Below are positions 1 through 6,035 of a DNA stretch of 12,157 nucleotides, in pieces. The DNA is taken from NCBI GenBank assembly GCA_013154205.1, contig JAADCY010000167.1, positions 1 through 12,157 of the forward strand. The letters run 5' to 3'. Below the pieces are notes generated by a model. It ran no database searches, was not told the DNA's origin, and saw only the letters and a program-made list of their open reading frames with translations. Made by a program: the position numbers and the translations under genes. Each line of letters starts with the position of its first letter. Position 1 is the first letter of the stretch. Source of the stretch: Thermoproteota archaeon (GTDB lineage: Archaea; Thermoproteota; Thermoprotei_A; Sulfolobales; Desulfurococcaceae).

Positions 1-12
1 GTAGGCTCTGTA

Positions 13-681
13 ATGTATTATCTACTACCGTTTAGGCTGACAGTTACTGGTACTACTCGTAGCGGGGGCTTCCAGTCTAGCATGGTTGTAGACGCTGTTG
101 TGAAGGATAGGTATAGTTTTGACAAGCTATACCATGAGATAATCAGCATAATACACGGGTATGCTACTGCAAAAGTAAGAGGATATCTAAGCATGGACGG
201 TACTGTGTACAGCATACAAGAACCATACCGTGAACTATACATTAAGATGAGACCGTTAAAAAGACCCTTCAACAACATGGAGCTACTCATGGATAAGTAC
301 ATGAACATGCTCAAGATATATGGTGAACAATCCCTACTAGACAGGATACAGGAGTTCATAGAGAAACCACATGAGATACCTAGGAAGCCCTTATTCACAA
401 TAATAAAGTATATTGTGAAGAAGAAACACCTAGCAGAAAAGACATGTAGGGATATATGTGAGAGATACGGGTGTGATATAGGCGGATACATTAACACGTA
501 CTGGGACTATGATGTAACCGTTCTGATAATACCTGATACTCTACCCCCTAGGGGAATAAGGATAGGAATGATGCCTGTCTGCACCTGTGAAGAAATACAT
601 CTCTACGGGGACGAATACCTTGTCAAGTACGTGTACGTTGATAAGGACATGCTTAGAAGCCTAGGGGTAGAAGTAGGGTGA
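13..681 (+). CDS. Hypothetical Cys-containing protein, possibly 5'-truncated by the window edge
   Basis: Unrecognised protein of 222 residues from the first ATG. The frame is open to base 1 and no GGTGA-type SD precedes this ATG, so the true start may lie outside the window. The N-terminal half mixes strand-like and helical stretches (about residues 1-60 and 85-120). The C-terminal half carries C145-x3-C149-x4-C154 and a C190-x-C192 pair, which could bind zinc or form the disulfides common in hyperthermophiles; this is inference. No signal peptide or membrane segment is evident. The stop overlaps the next gene's GTG by four bases (GTGA), so the two are probably co-transcribed. Function unknown. 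Confidence 0.75.
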   Translation: MYYLLPFRLTVTGTTRSGGFQSSMVVDAVVKDRYSFDKLYHEIISIIHGYATAKVRGYLSMDGTVYSIQEPYRELYIKMRPLKRPFNNMELLMDKYMNMLKIYGEQSLLDRIQEFIEKPHEIPRKPLFTIIKYIVKKKHLAEKTCRDICERYGCDIGGYINTYWDYDVTVLIIPDTLPPRGIRIGMMPVCTCEEIHLYGDEYLVKYVYVDKDMLRSLGVEVG

Positions 682-974
682 GACAGCTAATCATAACTAT
701 GTCCGTACTAGTGGTTTTTATCCTCGTAGGCGTAGCTTTATCCTTGTATAGTGCTGGTAGGAGCTGTCTTGATTGCTCCTATGGTAGTGCATACATTAGT
801 ATTGATACCTTGTTCACGGGGTGTAGGCTCTACAACCTGTTATACCTTACTGGTTGTAGCATGGTTTTTACAGGCATAGCTGGTATACTAGGCGGTATAG
901 CCTATTACGTGAAGAATAGGTATGAGAAAGAAGAGAGAATAGGTTTCGGACAAGAAGATTATTGGGGAGAATAA
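678..974 (+). CDS. Small two-helix membrane protein
   Basis: A 98-residue protein with two predicted membrane helices (about 4-24 and 52-78) joined by a roughly 27-residue loop holding C30, C33 and C49, with C60 at the start of helix two. The tail after residue 79 is charged (RYEKEER) and probably cytoplasmic. The GTG start lies inside the upstream stop (GTGA overlap), with a weak purine-rich SD (AGGGG) upstream; an ATG at 699 is an alternative but is poorly spaced from any SD. The gene converges on the minus-strand gene ending at 979 with only four bases between. Function unknown; a membrane-associated partner of the preceding protein is plausible. Confidence 0.7.
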   Translation: MRQLIITMSVLVVFILVGVALSLYSAGRSCLDCSYGSAYISIDTLFTGCRLYNLLYLTGCSMVFTGIAGILGGIAYYVKNRYEKEERIGFGQEDYWGE

Positions 975-977
975 AAA
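973..977 (-). terminator. Oligo-T tract ending the zinc-finger operon
   Basis: On the minus strand, one base after the TAG of the zinc-finger gene, there is a run of five T. Oligo-T tracts of this kind terminate transcription in Crenarchaeota (TTTTTYT-type signals were described in Sulfolobus). It overlaps the TAA of the convergent plus-strand gene. Confidence 0.5.
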
Positions 978-978
978 G

Positions 979-1290
979 CTAGATGTGTAGGGGTAGTTCT
1001 TCTAGTTTTTCCTGTAGCTTCATACCTCTTAAGCGGTAGTTCTCTAGGTTTATCACGGCATTGATAAGGCTGTGTAGCACCATACTGCACTTCCTGTCTC
1101 GTAGTAGGTGAACCATTACTGCACTCTGGGTTGCGAATTCCCTACCACATATCGGGCATTTATGACTATGCATTACTGTCTCTCTGAACCGTCTGAGCAA
1201 TGGGTAATTGTCTAGTACTTTCTCAATATTTGATGGTACGTGTTTGCCTGTAAGGTAACGGAATAGGAATAGCTCACTTTTCAGCCTCAA
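979..1290 (-). CDS. Single C2HC zinc-finger protein, likely DNA-binding regulator
   Basis: A 103-residue protein with one clear C2H2-type finger in its C2HC variant: C45-x2-C48-x12-H61-x6-C68, with the conserved aromatic F52 in the place typical of classical fingers. Residues 1-40 are helical and basic, and 70-103 form a Leu-rich helix that could dimerise. Single-finger proteins are frequent in crenarchaeal viruses and plasmids, usually as transcription regulators; that role is inferred here. The start is a TTG at 1290, chosen because GGTGA lies six bases upstream and no ATG precedes the finger region. It overlaps the end of the membrane-protein gene upstream, indicating translational coupling. 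Last gene of a three-gene operon. Confidence 0.85.
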   Translation of the reverse strand: MRLKSELFLFRYLTGKHVPSNIEKVLDNYPLLRRFRETVMHSHKCPICGREFATQSAVMVHLLRDRKCSMVLHSLINAVINLENYRLRGMKLQEKLEELPLHI

Positions 1291-1612
1291 GGCTCTTCAC
1301 CATACTGTCTTTGAGTAGGTGTGAACCGCTGACTGTGAGGTATGCGAGTATCATGCCATAGGCAAATACTACTCCAAACAATGTGTGGTCTGCAATCATT
1401 ATCGTTATTAACAGTACTAGTGTTGATATACCGTAGAACTGTAGCGTGTCGAATCCTAGACGTACATATATTATTGTACCCAGCACGAATGATAGCATGT
1501 ATCCTATCGTATACGGTACTATATTGTCTGCACCAAGATTATATATTATTAGGAATGGTGTGGTAAAGGCTATCGCTAGGCATGTTAGACCTAGGGTGCG
1601 GGGGTTTATCAA
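1274..1612 (-). CDS. Four-helix membrane protein
   Basis: Unrecognised integral membrane protein of 112 residues with four predicted helices (about 7-25, 31-50, 57-74 and 77-93) and a short hydrophilic tail ending in SLEAEK. It starts with TTG at 1612, which forms a four-base TTGA overlap with the stop of the upstream gene; AAGGTGA lies seven bases before it, supporting this start. Its 3' end overlaps the zinc-finger gene by 17 bases. It is the middle gene of the 1917-979 operon. It has no catalytic or transport motif that I can see. Confidence 0.75.
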   Translation of the reverse strand: MINPRTLGLTCLAIAFTTPFLIIYNLGADNIVPYTIGYMLSFVLGTIIYVRLGFDTLQFYGISTLVLLITIMIADHTLFGVVFAYGMILAYLTVSGSHLLKDSMVKSLEAEK

Positions 1613-1917
1613 TGCTCTATCACCTTGAAATCATAGTGTTTCTCCCTAAGCATACGTGTTACTAGTTCTTTGAAGGCATTGTATAGTATTTCGTTATAGG
1701 TCTCAATACTCAGCATGACAATGTCTCCATTACCCTTCATAGAGTACCTTATGATGACACTATACTTGCTCCCTCTCCATAGGTCTACGCTATAGCCGTC
1801 ATGGTATACTAGGCTGTGCTCGTGCTTATACCCATTATTCACTAGGATGTTGCGTATCTCTCTGAATATGTCGTAGAAGTCCATAAAGCTTATCTCTGCT
1901 ACGAATGTTATACGCAT
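1609..1917 (-). CDS. Small alpha/beta protein of unknown function
   Basis: A 102-residue unrecognised protein. It reads as an N-terminal strand (RITFVAEISF), a helix (about 12-28), a central beta region (about 35-75, with DLWRGSKYSVIIRYS) and a C-terminal helix, which would fit a compact alpha/beta fold. The ATG at 1917 is preceded by CGGGTGA at a five-base gap; a GTG inside the SD itself is rejected as the start. It is the first gene of an operon continuing to 979 and is served by the TATA box near 1960. Function unknown. Confidence 0.75.
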   Translation of the reverse strand: MRITFVAEISFMDFYDIFREIRNILVNNGYKHEHSLVYHDGYSVDLWRGSKYSVIIRYSMKGNGDIVMLSIETYNEILYNAFKELVTRMLREKHYDFKVIEH

Positions 1918-1955
1918 GCATATCACCCGACACTATATAATATTATATTACATGT

Positions 1956-1966
1956 ATATATAAAAA
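1956..1966 (-). promoter_or_regulatory. TATA-box promoter of the 1917-979 operon
   Basis: The minus strand reads TTTTTATATATA about 40 bases upstream of the ATG at 1917, a strong archaeal box A. Initiation about 25 bases downstream would give a short leader containing the CGGGTGA site. The T run at the start of the box also lies 11 bases behind the stop of the preceding gene. Confidence 0.6.
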
Positions 1967-1967
1967 A
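1962..1967 (-). terminator. T6 tract after the recombinase operon, fused to a TATA box
   Basis: Six T residues on the minus strand, 11 bases past the TAG at 1978, fit a terminator for the recombinase operon. The same bases begin the TATA box of the next operon, so termination and initiation signals overlap. Confidence 0.45.
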
Positions 1968-1977
1968 TTATTGTGAA

Positions 1978-2211
1978 CTACCATAGCTCCGCTACCTGCT
2001 CCACCCTAGAAGAGCAAATAACCATTATACCTCTACCAGTACATCTATCACGTATCTTCTTACCAGAGCATGTAGTTACCTCTATATCTAGTACCCCATT
2101 ATGATAGTTGTACTTTACATCTACTACTGCTTCCATGTTCTTCCATGTATTGATTAATCTTTTAGCCCATGACGGTAGAAGAAGCCATCTTATCTTTTCT
2201 GCTAATCCCAT
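1978..2211 (-). CDS. Small protein of unknown function, third gene of recombinase operon
   Basis: A 77-residue unrecognised protein. Residues 1-30 look like an amphipathic helix with an aromatic cluster (RWLLLPSW), followed by alternating strands (about 28-70) carrying three cysteines (C48, C57, C66), and a short C-terminal helix. The ATG at 2211 is chosen over an in-frame GTG because AGGTGA ends five bases before it. That AGGTGA contains the TGA stop of the preceding gene, so translation is probably coupled. It may be an accessory factor for the recombinase, by position only. Confidence 0.7.
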   Translation of the reverse strand: MGLAEKIRWLLLPSWAKRLINTWKNMEAVVDVKYNYHNGVLDIEVTTCSGKKIRDRCTGRGIMVICSSRVEQVAELW

Positions 2212-2216
2212 AATGT

Positions 2217-2492
2217 TCACCTGTGTATTATGACATAGTATTTTTCAAGCTCATTATAGTATAGTGGGTGATAGCTTACTGAGATGCCATCATAGATTCT
2301 CGCTAGTCTTACAAGCATGTTGAAGAATTGTTCTAGTGTTATATCCCTATCATATAGTGCCTTGTATTCTTCGTAGAGCCTTTTAACAGTTATTGGAATG
2401 TTTCTTTTCTGCTCAAACCCTAGCTTCTCTAATGCTTTCTCATAAGCCTTGGTTACATTATATATTAAGAGCATGGTCTTTTTGCTTATCAT
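2217..2492 (-). CDS. Predicted small winged-helix-like protein, second gene of recombinase operon
   Basis: A 91-residue protein, largely helical, with a segment at about residues 33-75 (tvkrlYeeYkal..iTleqFfnmlvrla, then short strands) that looks like a winged helix-turn-helix. This is pattern-based inference without a family match. The ATG at 2492 follows CGGGTGA by five bases, and the TGA within that SD is the stop codon of the recombinase gene, so expression is tied to it. A DNA-binding accessory protein, such as a directionality factor or a repressor of the operon, is the most natural guess. An unrelated helical protein is possible. Confidence 0.7.
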   Translation of the reverse strand: MISKKTMLLIYNVTKAYEKALEKLGFEQKRNIPITVKRLYEEYKALYDRDITLEQFFNMLVRLARIYDGISVSYHPLYYNELEKYYVIIHR

Positions 2493-2497
2493 ATGGT

Positions 2498-3148
2498 TCA
2501 CCCGTTTGTTCTGATTAGGGCTTTCCTGTATCCTAGCTTCTTTGCTTTTCTCAGGACTGTGTAGTAGCTTACTGGTTCGAGTCCTTTTCGTTTCCTGTCT
2601 CCGTTTATCAGGTATGTTATGTCTCTTAGGCTTAGTGTCGGGTATTTCTTTAGATAAGACTCTAGTTCCTTCTCGGTTAGCTTGGGTGGTCTGCCTTTTT
2701 GTTTACCAGCTTCCCAAGCCGCTTGTTGTCGTTCCTTTCTGAGCTTTAGCTCCATCTCAGCCATCCAGCTAAACAATGCGATTAATAGCTTACGTAGTGA
2801 TTCGTCCTTAGTTCTAAGCCATTCGTCATGGATGCTGATAACTCTTACGCCTAGCTCTTTCTCCAGCTTGTTGAATAAGTCAAGAATATCGAGCATGCTT
2901 GCTCCTAGACGTGTGAAGTCAAACACTATTACTGCGTCTATGAAGTCTTTTCCTCCTTTTTCTAGGAACTCTATCATTTCACGTGCTCCAGGTCTTTTAC
3001 GCCAAGGATTCATACGTGATTGTCCCTTGTCTATGAAGAATCTAAGGAGTTCCATTCCTTCTTTCCGAGCAAACTCCTCAATAGCACGTCGCTGGTTATT
3101 CTCGTCCTGCTGTTTTGTTGATACACGTATATATGCTATACACTTCAT
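2498..3148 (-). CDS. Small serine recombinase (resolvase/invertase type)
   Basis: A 216-residue site-specific recombinase with the catalytic domain first. MKCIAYIRVST aligns directly with the gamma-delta resolvase start, placing nucleophile S10 and R8 exactly. FIDKGQS and KRPGARE match the regions around D36 and R45. The VFDFTRLGAS segment matches the LDRLGR motif but has T in place of D67 and A in place of R71. A long helix (about 105-130, MAEMELKLRKERQQAA) matches the dimer and arm helix E. GRPPK then leads to a C-terminal helix-turn-helix (about 150-205). The ATG at 3148 is preferred because it aligns with resolvase N-termini; the ATG at 3187 would add 13 unlike residues and lies near the expected transcript start. 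Likely roles are integration, resolution or inversion of this element. Confidence 0.93.
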   Translation of the reverse strand: MKCIAYIRVSTKQQDENNQRRAIEEFARKEGMELLRFFIDKGQSRMNPWRKRPGAREMIEFLEKGGKDFIDAVIVFDFTRLGASMLDILDLFNKLEKELGVRVISIHDEWLRTKDESLRKLLIALFSWMAEMELKLRKERQQAAWEAGKQKGRPPKLTEKELESYLKKYPTLSLRDITYLINGDRKRKGLEPVSYYTVLRKAKKLGYRKALIRTNG

Positions 3149-3190
3149 ATCACACCATCCCCTGTTTGCAATAAATAACCAGTTCATTAT

Positions 3191-3207
3191 TACAATATAT
3201 TATTGTA
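3191..3207. promoter_or_regulatory. Palindrome TACAATA-TAT-TATTGTA, candidate operator
   Basis: A perfect inverted repeat with 7-base arms and a 3-base centre. It lies between the recombinase TATA box (near 3209) and the expected transcript start (near 3184), where a bound repressor would block initiation. It could instead be a recombinase binding half-site pair. Being AT-rich, some symmetry by chance is possible. Confidence 0.5.
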
Positions 3208-3213
3208 TAAAGT
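3205..3213 (-). promoter_or_regulatory. TATA box of the recombinase operon
   Basis: Minus-strand ACTTTATACA about 60 bases before the ATG at 3148. Initiation about 25 bases downstream gives a leader of roughly 36 bases with GGTG near the start codon. A second AT-rich stretch (AATATATTG) overlaps the palindrome and could also serve. Confidence 0.45.
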
Positions 3214-3250
3214 TAAAAACTTATGCCTAGCGTTTGGAAATAGACCACAA

Positions 3251-3288
3251 CTAAATCTAGCTAGAAAAACCTAAATAGCTAAAACTAC
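3251..3288. repeat. Imperfect tandem repeat in the divergent control region
   Basis: CTAAATCTAGCTAGAAAAAC (3251-3270) is followed directly by the related CTAAATAGCTAAAAC (from 3271). The shared core is CTAAAT, AGCTA and AAAAC. The position, just upstream of the plus-strand TATA box, suggests an activator or repressor binding site pair. Confidence 0.45.
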
Positions 3289-3289
3289 C

Positions 3290-3297
3290 ATATATAG
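3290..3297 (+). promoter_or_regulatory. TATA box of the plus-strand gene at 3324
   Basis: ATATATAG at 3290-3297 predicts initiation near 3318-3324. This matches the ATG at 3324 in a leaderless or nearly leaderless mRNA, as is common for first genes in Crenarchaeota. An upstream TAAATA (near 3272) is a weaker alternative that would suit the ATG at 3303. Confidence 0.5.
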
Positions 3298-3323
3298 CCT
3301 AGATGACACTCTGTTTGGGGTGT

Positions 3324-3635
3324 ATGGTAGTGAGGGGGATAAGTAGGGCTGAAAAAATAGCTAATGATATTTTGTCCAAGTATAATGGTGGCTTTGTATC
3401 AAGGCGTGATGGTCAAGTAATAATAAAGATAGTGAGAGACAATAGGAATATAATAGTGTGGATCAGACAACGCCCAATCACTAGGAAAGCCCTTTCACTA
3501 TTCAAGAAAATAATCGCTAAACACGAATACGATGAACTAGTATTACTGAAGCTATATGATAGTGCAGACTATATACGCTATGACGAGCTATCATTCTTCA
3601 ACAAAATAATAGATGAAAACAATATTGTTTTTTAA
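3324..3635 (+). CDS. Small basic alpha/beta protein, divergent from the recombinase
   Basis: A 103-residue unrecognised protein and the only plus-strand gene in the interior of the window. It begins with a basic helix (SRAEKIANDILSKY), then strands with a conserved-looking DGQVIIKIVRDNRNIIVWIRQ, a Lys-rich helix (about 57-75) and a final helix. The layout faintly recalls small nuclease-fold proteins, but acidic and lysine residues of a PD-(D/E)xK site are not in place, so no activity is claimed. The start at 3324 is chosen from the TATA distance; an in-frame ATG at 3303 would add seven residues. Its divergent arrangement with the recombinase and shared control region fit a regulator of that operon. 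Confidence 0.7.
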   Translation: MVVRGISRAEKIANDILSKYNGGFVSRRDGQVIIKIVRDNRNIIVWIRQRPITRKALSLFKKIIAKHEYDELVLLKLYDSADYIRYDELSFFNKIIDENNIVF

Positions 3636-3648
3636 CGCTTTGCTAAAT

Positions 3649-3653
3649 AAAAA
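3649..3653 (-). terminator. Oligo-T tract behind the minus-strand gene at 3658
   Basis: T5 on the minus strand, four bases after the TAA at 3658. In the other direction T5 at 3663-3667 can end the convergent plus-strand gene, so both transcripts appear to stop in this short junction. Confidence 0.45.
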
Positions 3654-3657
3654 TGGT

Positions 3658-4035
3658 TTATGTTTTTAGTTTTAGTTTGTTTTCTTCTTGGAGTTTTTGT
3701 TCTAGGAGTTTGTATGGTTGTTGTCTTGCTTTTTCTATTATTTCTATTATTTTCTCCCATACTTCTTTGGGGAGTCTGATGTATGTAATTATCTCGTTTG
3801 GGTATTGTTCTTGTTTTATGGTTTCTCCGTATTTTGTGATCAGGTTGTTTACTATGTGTGATACTCCTAGGTCTCTGAGATAGTTTATGTGTACCGCCAT
3901 TATGTTTTCTGCGTCTTTGAGTGTTTTTCCTACGTGGAAACTTATGTAGCTTTCCTCGTATGGTACGTATTTTTCTCCCTGTGCTCCTAGGAGTTTCTTG
4001 AACTTTATCTTGTTATGTACTTCTACGAAGTACAT
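3658..4035 (-). CDS. Hypothetical protein with helical C-terminus
   Basis: An unrecognised 125-residue protein. The first 50 residues are beta-rich and basic (FVEVHNKIKFKKLL, then SYISFHVGKTL). A helix at about 40-72 contains HINYLRDLGVSHIVNNLI, followed by a strand (EIITYIRLP) and a long charged helix from about 90 to the end (EKIIEIIEKARQQPYKLLEQKLQEENKLKLK), possibly a coiled coil. The ATG follows AGGGAG by five bases, a different SD from the CGGGTGA used by most neighbours. It is the last gene of the large minus-strand run. No membrane segment. Function unknown. Confidence 0.75.
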   Translation of the reverse strand: MYFVEVHNKIKFKKLLGAQGEKYVPYEESYISFHVGKTLKDAENIMAVHINYLRDLGVSHIVNNLITKYGETIKQEQYPNEIITYIRLPKEVWEKIIEIIEKARQQPYKLLEQKLQEENKLKLKT

Positions 4036-4058
4036 GTTTTCTCCCTGTTTTATACTTG

Positions 4059-4295
4059 TTATTCATTGTCTTTAAGCATTAGTTCTACTATTTGTTTGTA
4101 GAACTTGTCGTTCTTCATGCATAGCTCGTAGGTCTTATCGCAATCCGTAGGTAGTTTCTTCTCTATGCAGTACTGCTTTACCTCTCTGCATACTATGTAC
4201 CGTGTATTTACCACTATATTGCCTAGAGCATCCGTAGATAGTGCCTCTTCTGGAATCCTATCTAGTGCACGGTATTTCTCAGATAGATCATCCAT
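4059..4295 (-). CDS. Small twin CX6C protein
   Basis: A 78-residue protein with four cysteines in a symmetric pattern: C-x6-C, eight residues, C-x6-C (around VCREVKQYC and DCDKTYELC), each pair on a predicted helix face. This would make a helical hairpin pinned by two disulfides, or a metal site. Intracellular disulfides are common in hyperthermophilic Crenarchaeota, so cytoplasmic location is not excluded; no signal peptide is seen. The ATG at 4295 lies five bases after CGGGTGA, and the in-frame GTG within the SD is rejected as a start. Function unknown. Confidence 0.72.
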   Translation of the reverse strand: MDDLSEKYRALDRIPEEALSTDALGNIVVNTRYIVCREVKQYCIEKKLPTDCDKTYELCMKNDKFYKQIVELMLKDNE

Positions 4296-4307
4296 ATTAC
4301 TCACCCG

Positions 4308-4312
4308 AAAAA
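4308..4312 (-). terminator. Oligo-T tract at gene junction
   Basis: T5 on the minus strand, three bases past the TAG at 4316. It abuts the SD of the next gene directly (TTTTTCGGGTGAG), the tightest form of the recurring terminator plus SD junction. Confidence 0.4.
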
Positions 4313-4315
4313 GAG

Positions 4316-4651
4316 CTACGAGTATATGTATATGAGAGCTATTGTTATTATCGGTATTACTATTGCGTTGATCATTAGTGCTATTATGGTGATGTCTTTT
4401 AGTACTTGTTTTGCTTTACATCCTAGTATGTGTTCTAGTATGCCATAGTATGTTATTGATGCTACAACCATTATTTCTATGAATAGTGTGGTGCGTGCCA
4501 GCATTGTTGTTAGCGGGTACTGTATTATCGTGTCTGCATAGCTGGTTATAATGCATATAGTGTAAAATGATAGAAAGAATGATGTGATCACTACTGTTAA
4601 TAATGTTACTGGTATGCTGAATAGTGTGTCTAAATATGTTAGTCTCCTCAA
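4316..4651 (-). CDS. Three-helix membrane protein
   Basis: An unrecognised membrane protein of 111 residues with three predicted helices (about 12-37, 52-75 and 86-110), short loops, and a basic segment (GCKAKQVLKD) between helices two and three that is probably cytoplasmic. The start is a TTG at 4651, chosen because CGGGTGA precedes it by seven bases and no suitable ATG exists nearby. It follows the 4695 gene, from which it is separated by T5. No transport or enzymatic motif is visible; a virion-membrane or host-envelope protein is possible. Confidence 0.72.
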   Translation of the reverse strand: MRRLTYLDTLFSIPVTLLTVVITSFFLSFYTICIITSYADTIIQYPLTTMLARTTLFIEIMVVASITYYGILEHILGCKAKQVLKDITIIALMINAIVIPIITIALIYIYS

Positions 4652-4680
4652 TATAATATCACCCGTAAAGACTAGTGTAG

Positions 4681-4685
4681 AAAAA
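4681..4685 (-). terminator. Oligo-T tract at gene junction
   Basis: T5 on the minus strand, nine bases after the TAA at 4695, followed by CGGGTGA before the next start codon. Confidence 0.4.
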
Positions 4686-4694
4686 TGTGTGTTT

Positions 4695-4961
4695 TTAGAG
4701 TGCTAGTGGTTCGTCTAGTAGTCTGTGGTCTACCTGTATTTTTGCTCTGTCCATTAGTTCTTGTATCCATAGTGGTAGGATAGCCATGTATCTCGTGTTC
4801 ATTATTAGTTTGAACCACTTGGTGCTATACCTTATTATTCGCTGGGAGCGTTCACGGGTCTCCATGTCTAGTAGCTGTTGTATCTCTTCCAGCCTGTCGC
4901 CTAGCATTCTTCTCTTCCAGTCGTTCTCCCTGTTAATGCTTATGCTGAGAGCTGGGATCAT
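4695..4961 (-). CDS. Small helical Arg-rich protein
   Basis: An unrecognised 88-residue protein, mostly helical and rich in Arg and Glu (WKRRMLGDRLEEIQQLLDMETRERSQRIIRYS), followed by a more hydrophobic helix with tryptophans (KWFKLIMNTRYMAILPLWIQELM). It overlaps the upstream membrane/coiled-coil gene by four bases (ATGA), with GGGATGA just upstream acting as a weak SD, so translation is coupled. The two proteins may form a complex, the helical region packing on the partner's coiled coil; this is inferred from gene overlap only. Confidence 0.7.
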   Translation of the reverse strand: MIPALSISINRENDWKRRMLGDRLEEIQQLLDMETRERSQRIIRYSTKWFKLIMNTRYMAILPLWIQELMDRAKIQVDHRLLDEPLAL

Positions 4962-5539
4962 TGTTCATCCCTGCTTGCTTCTCTTAGTATTGTCTCTACT
5001 ATTTTCTTCACGGTTGATTCTACGCATTTAGGCTCTAGACCATGTATTTCTTGCTCTAGCTTCTTCAACCTCTCCTCTAGGTGCTTGTATGTCTCGTCAT
5101 CACGGTCTAGCTTGTTAAGTAATTGTTCAAGCGTGTCTTTCTTCTTCATTAGCTGTACTATTTTGGTACAATTATCATTATATAAGAACTGTGATAGTAT
5201 CATGCGATATATTGTTTTGTCGTGAACGTCTACTATGTATGGGCATATATGTATGCGTAGGTTTTCACGTATAGCCTCTTCTTCCTCATCATATACTGCC
5301 ATACTGCACATGATGTATAATAATATGGTTGCTCCATACATTAATGCTGTAAGCTTCAAATCATCGTGATAGTATATTGCTGGTATGAAGTAAAATGCAA
5401 ACAGGATGAGTGCTAGGAATAGTGTACGGTATCCTGTGTATTTATAGGCTGAAAGTACTGGTGCTTTCCCTACTGATTCATAGCATATCCTCTGTATTTC
5501 TTCTTTGTACTTCATGCGTACCTTGTCCCATATATGCAA
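4958..5539 (-). CDS. Two-helix membrane protein with cytoplasmic coiled coil
   Basis: A 193-residue protein with two predicted membrane helices (about 39-57 and 63-83) separated by a very short turn containing HDD, which places both long ends on the same side, presumably the cytoplasm. An acidic stretch follows (DEEEEA). Residues about 125-168 form a heptad-like coiled coil (LEQLLNKLDRDDETYKHLEERLKKLEQEI in pieces). Six cysteines are scattered through the chain. The TTG at 5539 is chosen because CGGGTGA ends five bases before it; the GTG within the SD is rejected. Translationally coupled to the 4695 gene. A hairpin membrane anchor or membrane-remodelling role is possible but unproven. Confidence 0.75.
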   Translation of the reverse strand: MHIWDKVRMKYKEEIQRICYESVGKAPVLSAYKYTGYRTLFLALILFAFYFIPAIYYHDDLKLTALMYGATILLYIMCSMAVYDEEEEAIRENLRIHICPYIVDVHDKTIYRMILSQFLYNDNCTKIVQLMKKKDTLEQLLNKLDRDDETYKHLEERLKKLEQEIHGLEPKCVESTVKKIVETILREASRDEQ

Positions 5540-5562
5540 ACCGCTCACCCGTATAGGGGATG

Positions 5563-5567
5563 AAAAA
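5563..5567 (-). terminator. Oligo-T tract at gene junction
   Basis: T5 on the minus strand immediately after the TAA of the 5568 gene, followed 12 bases later by CGGGTGA for the next gene. Confidence 0.4.
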
Positions 5568-6035
5568 TTATTTCTTGTGCTTCATTATTGTTATGTCTAT
5601 GCATTCCTTGTCGTTACAGCATGTTATTCGTGGCATGTCTGCTGGAGCGTATCGTGAGCAGTCCTTGTACCCCATGTTTTTAGCCATGTCGAACGCTATT
5701 CTGACTAGTGTTGATATGTCTGGGGGATTGTTTTCTAGTTCACGCTCTATGAATGAGCCTAGCAGTTCATCCATGTACTCCGTACCTATATCGTAGAGCT
5801 GGAGTTCTAGTAGGTTCTGCTTTATACTGTTTAGTGCTGTTATCATCTTATCTATAAGTCCTATATCGTCAAAGCTGAACTCGAATAATAGTTTATGGTA
5901 CTTGTCATAAATCTCCAGTCCATCACCATAATGATCTACTATTGTCTGGCTACCTTTCAGCCTAGCGGTTACATCTATGTCAATGTATTTTTCTATGAGT
6001 GATCTACGGTATGTGAAGAGCGTTACATTGACCAT
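5568..6035 (-). CDS. Hypothetical protein with C-terminal cysteine cluster
   Basis: An unrecognised 155-residue protein. It starts with beta-like segments (VNVTLFTYRRSL, then TARLKGSQTIVDHYG), followed by helices (about 58-85 and 87-118). The C-terminus has C126-x12-C139-C140-x4-C145, a candidate zinc or iron-sulfur site or disulfide pair. The ATG overlaps the stop of the acidic-tail gene upstream (TAATG), and a GAGGAGG within that gene's last codons is the likely SD. The coupling suggests the two Cys-containing products act together. Function unknown. Confidence 0.75.
   Translation of the reverse strand: MVNVTLFTYRRSLIEKYIDIDVTARLKGSQTIVDHYGDGLEIYDKYHKLLFEFSFDDIGLIDKMITALNSIKQNLLELQLYDIGTEYMDELLGSFIERELENNPPDISTLVRIAFDMAKNMGYKDCSRYAPADMPRITCCNDKECIDITIMKHKK

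Noticed and set aside
2572..2584. tRNA T-arm-like GGTTCGAGTCC, possible tRNA or attachment-site fragment
   Set aside because: It lies inside the recombinase reading frame, the flanking bases do not extend the stem, and no acceptor, D or anticodon arm is present.
3149..3187. Longer recombinase starting at ATG 3187
   Set aside because: The 13 extra residues do not match resolvases, there is no SD, and the expected transcript start lies at or after this ATG.
3324..3635. Holliday-junction-resolvase-like nuclease
   Set aside because: The order of helix and strands is suggestive, but the Asp/Glu-x-Lys catalytic pattern is not present.
4047..4055. TATA-like GTATAAAAC before the gene at 4035
   Set aside because: It lies only about 16 bases from the start codon, so initiation would fall inside the gene.
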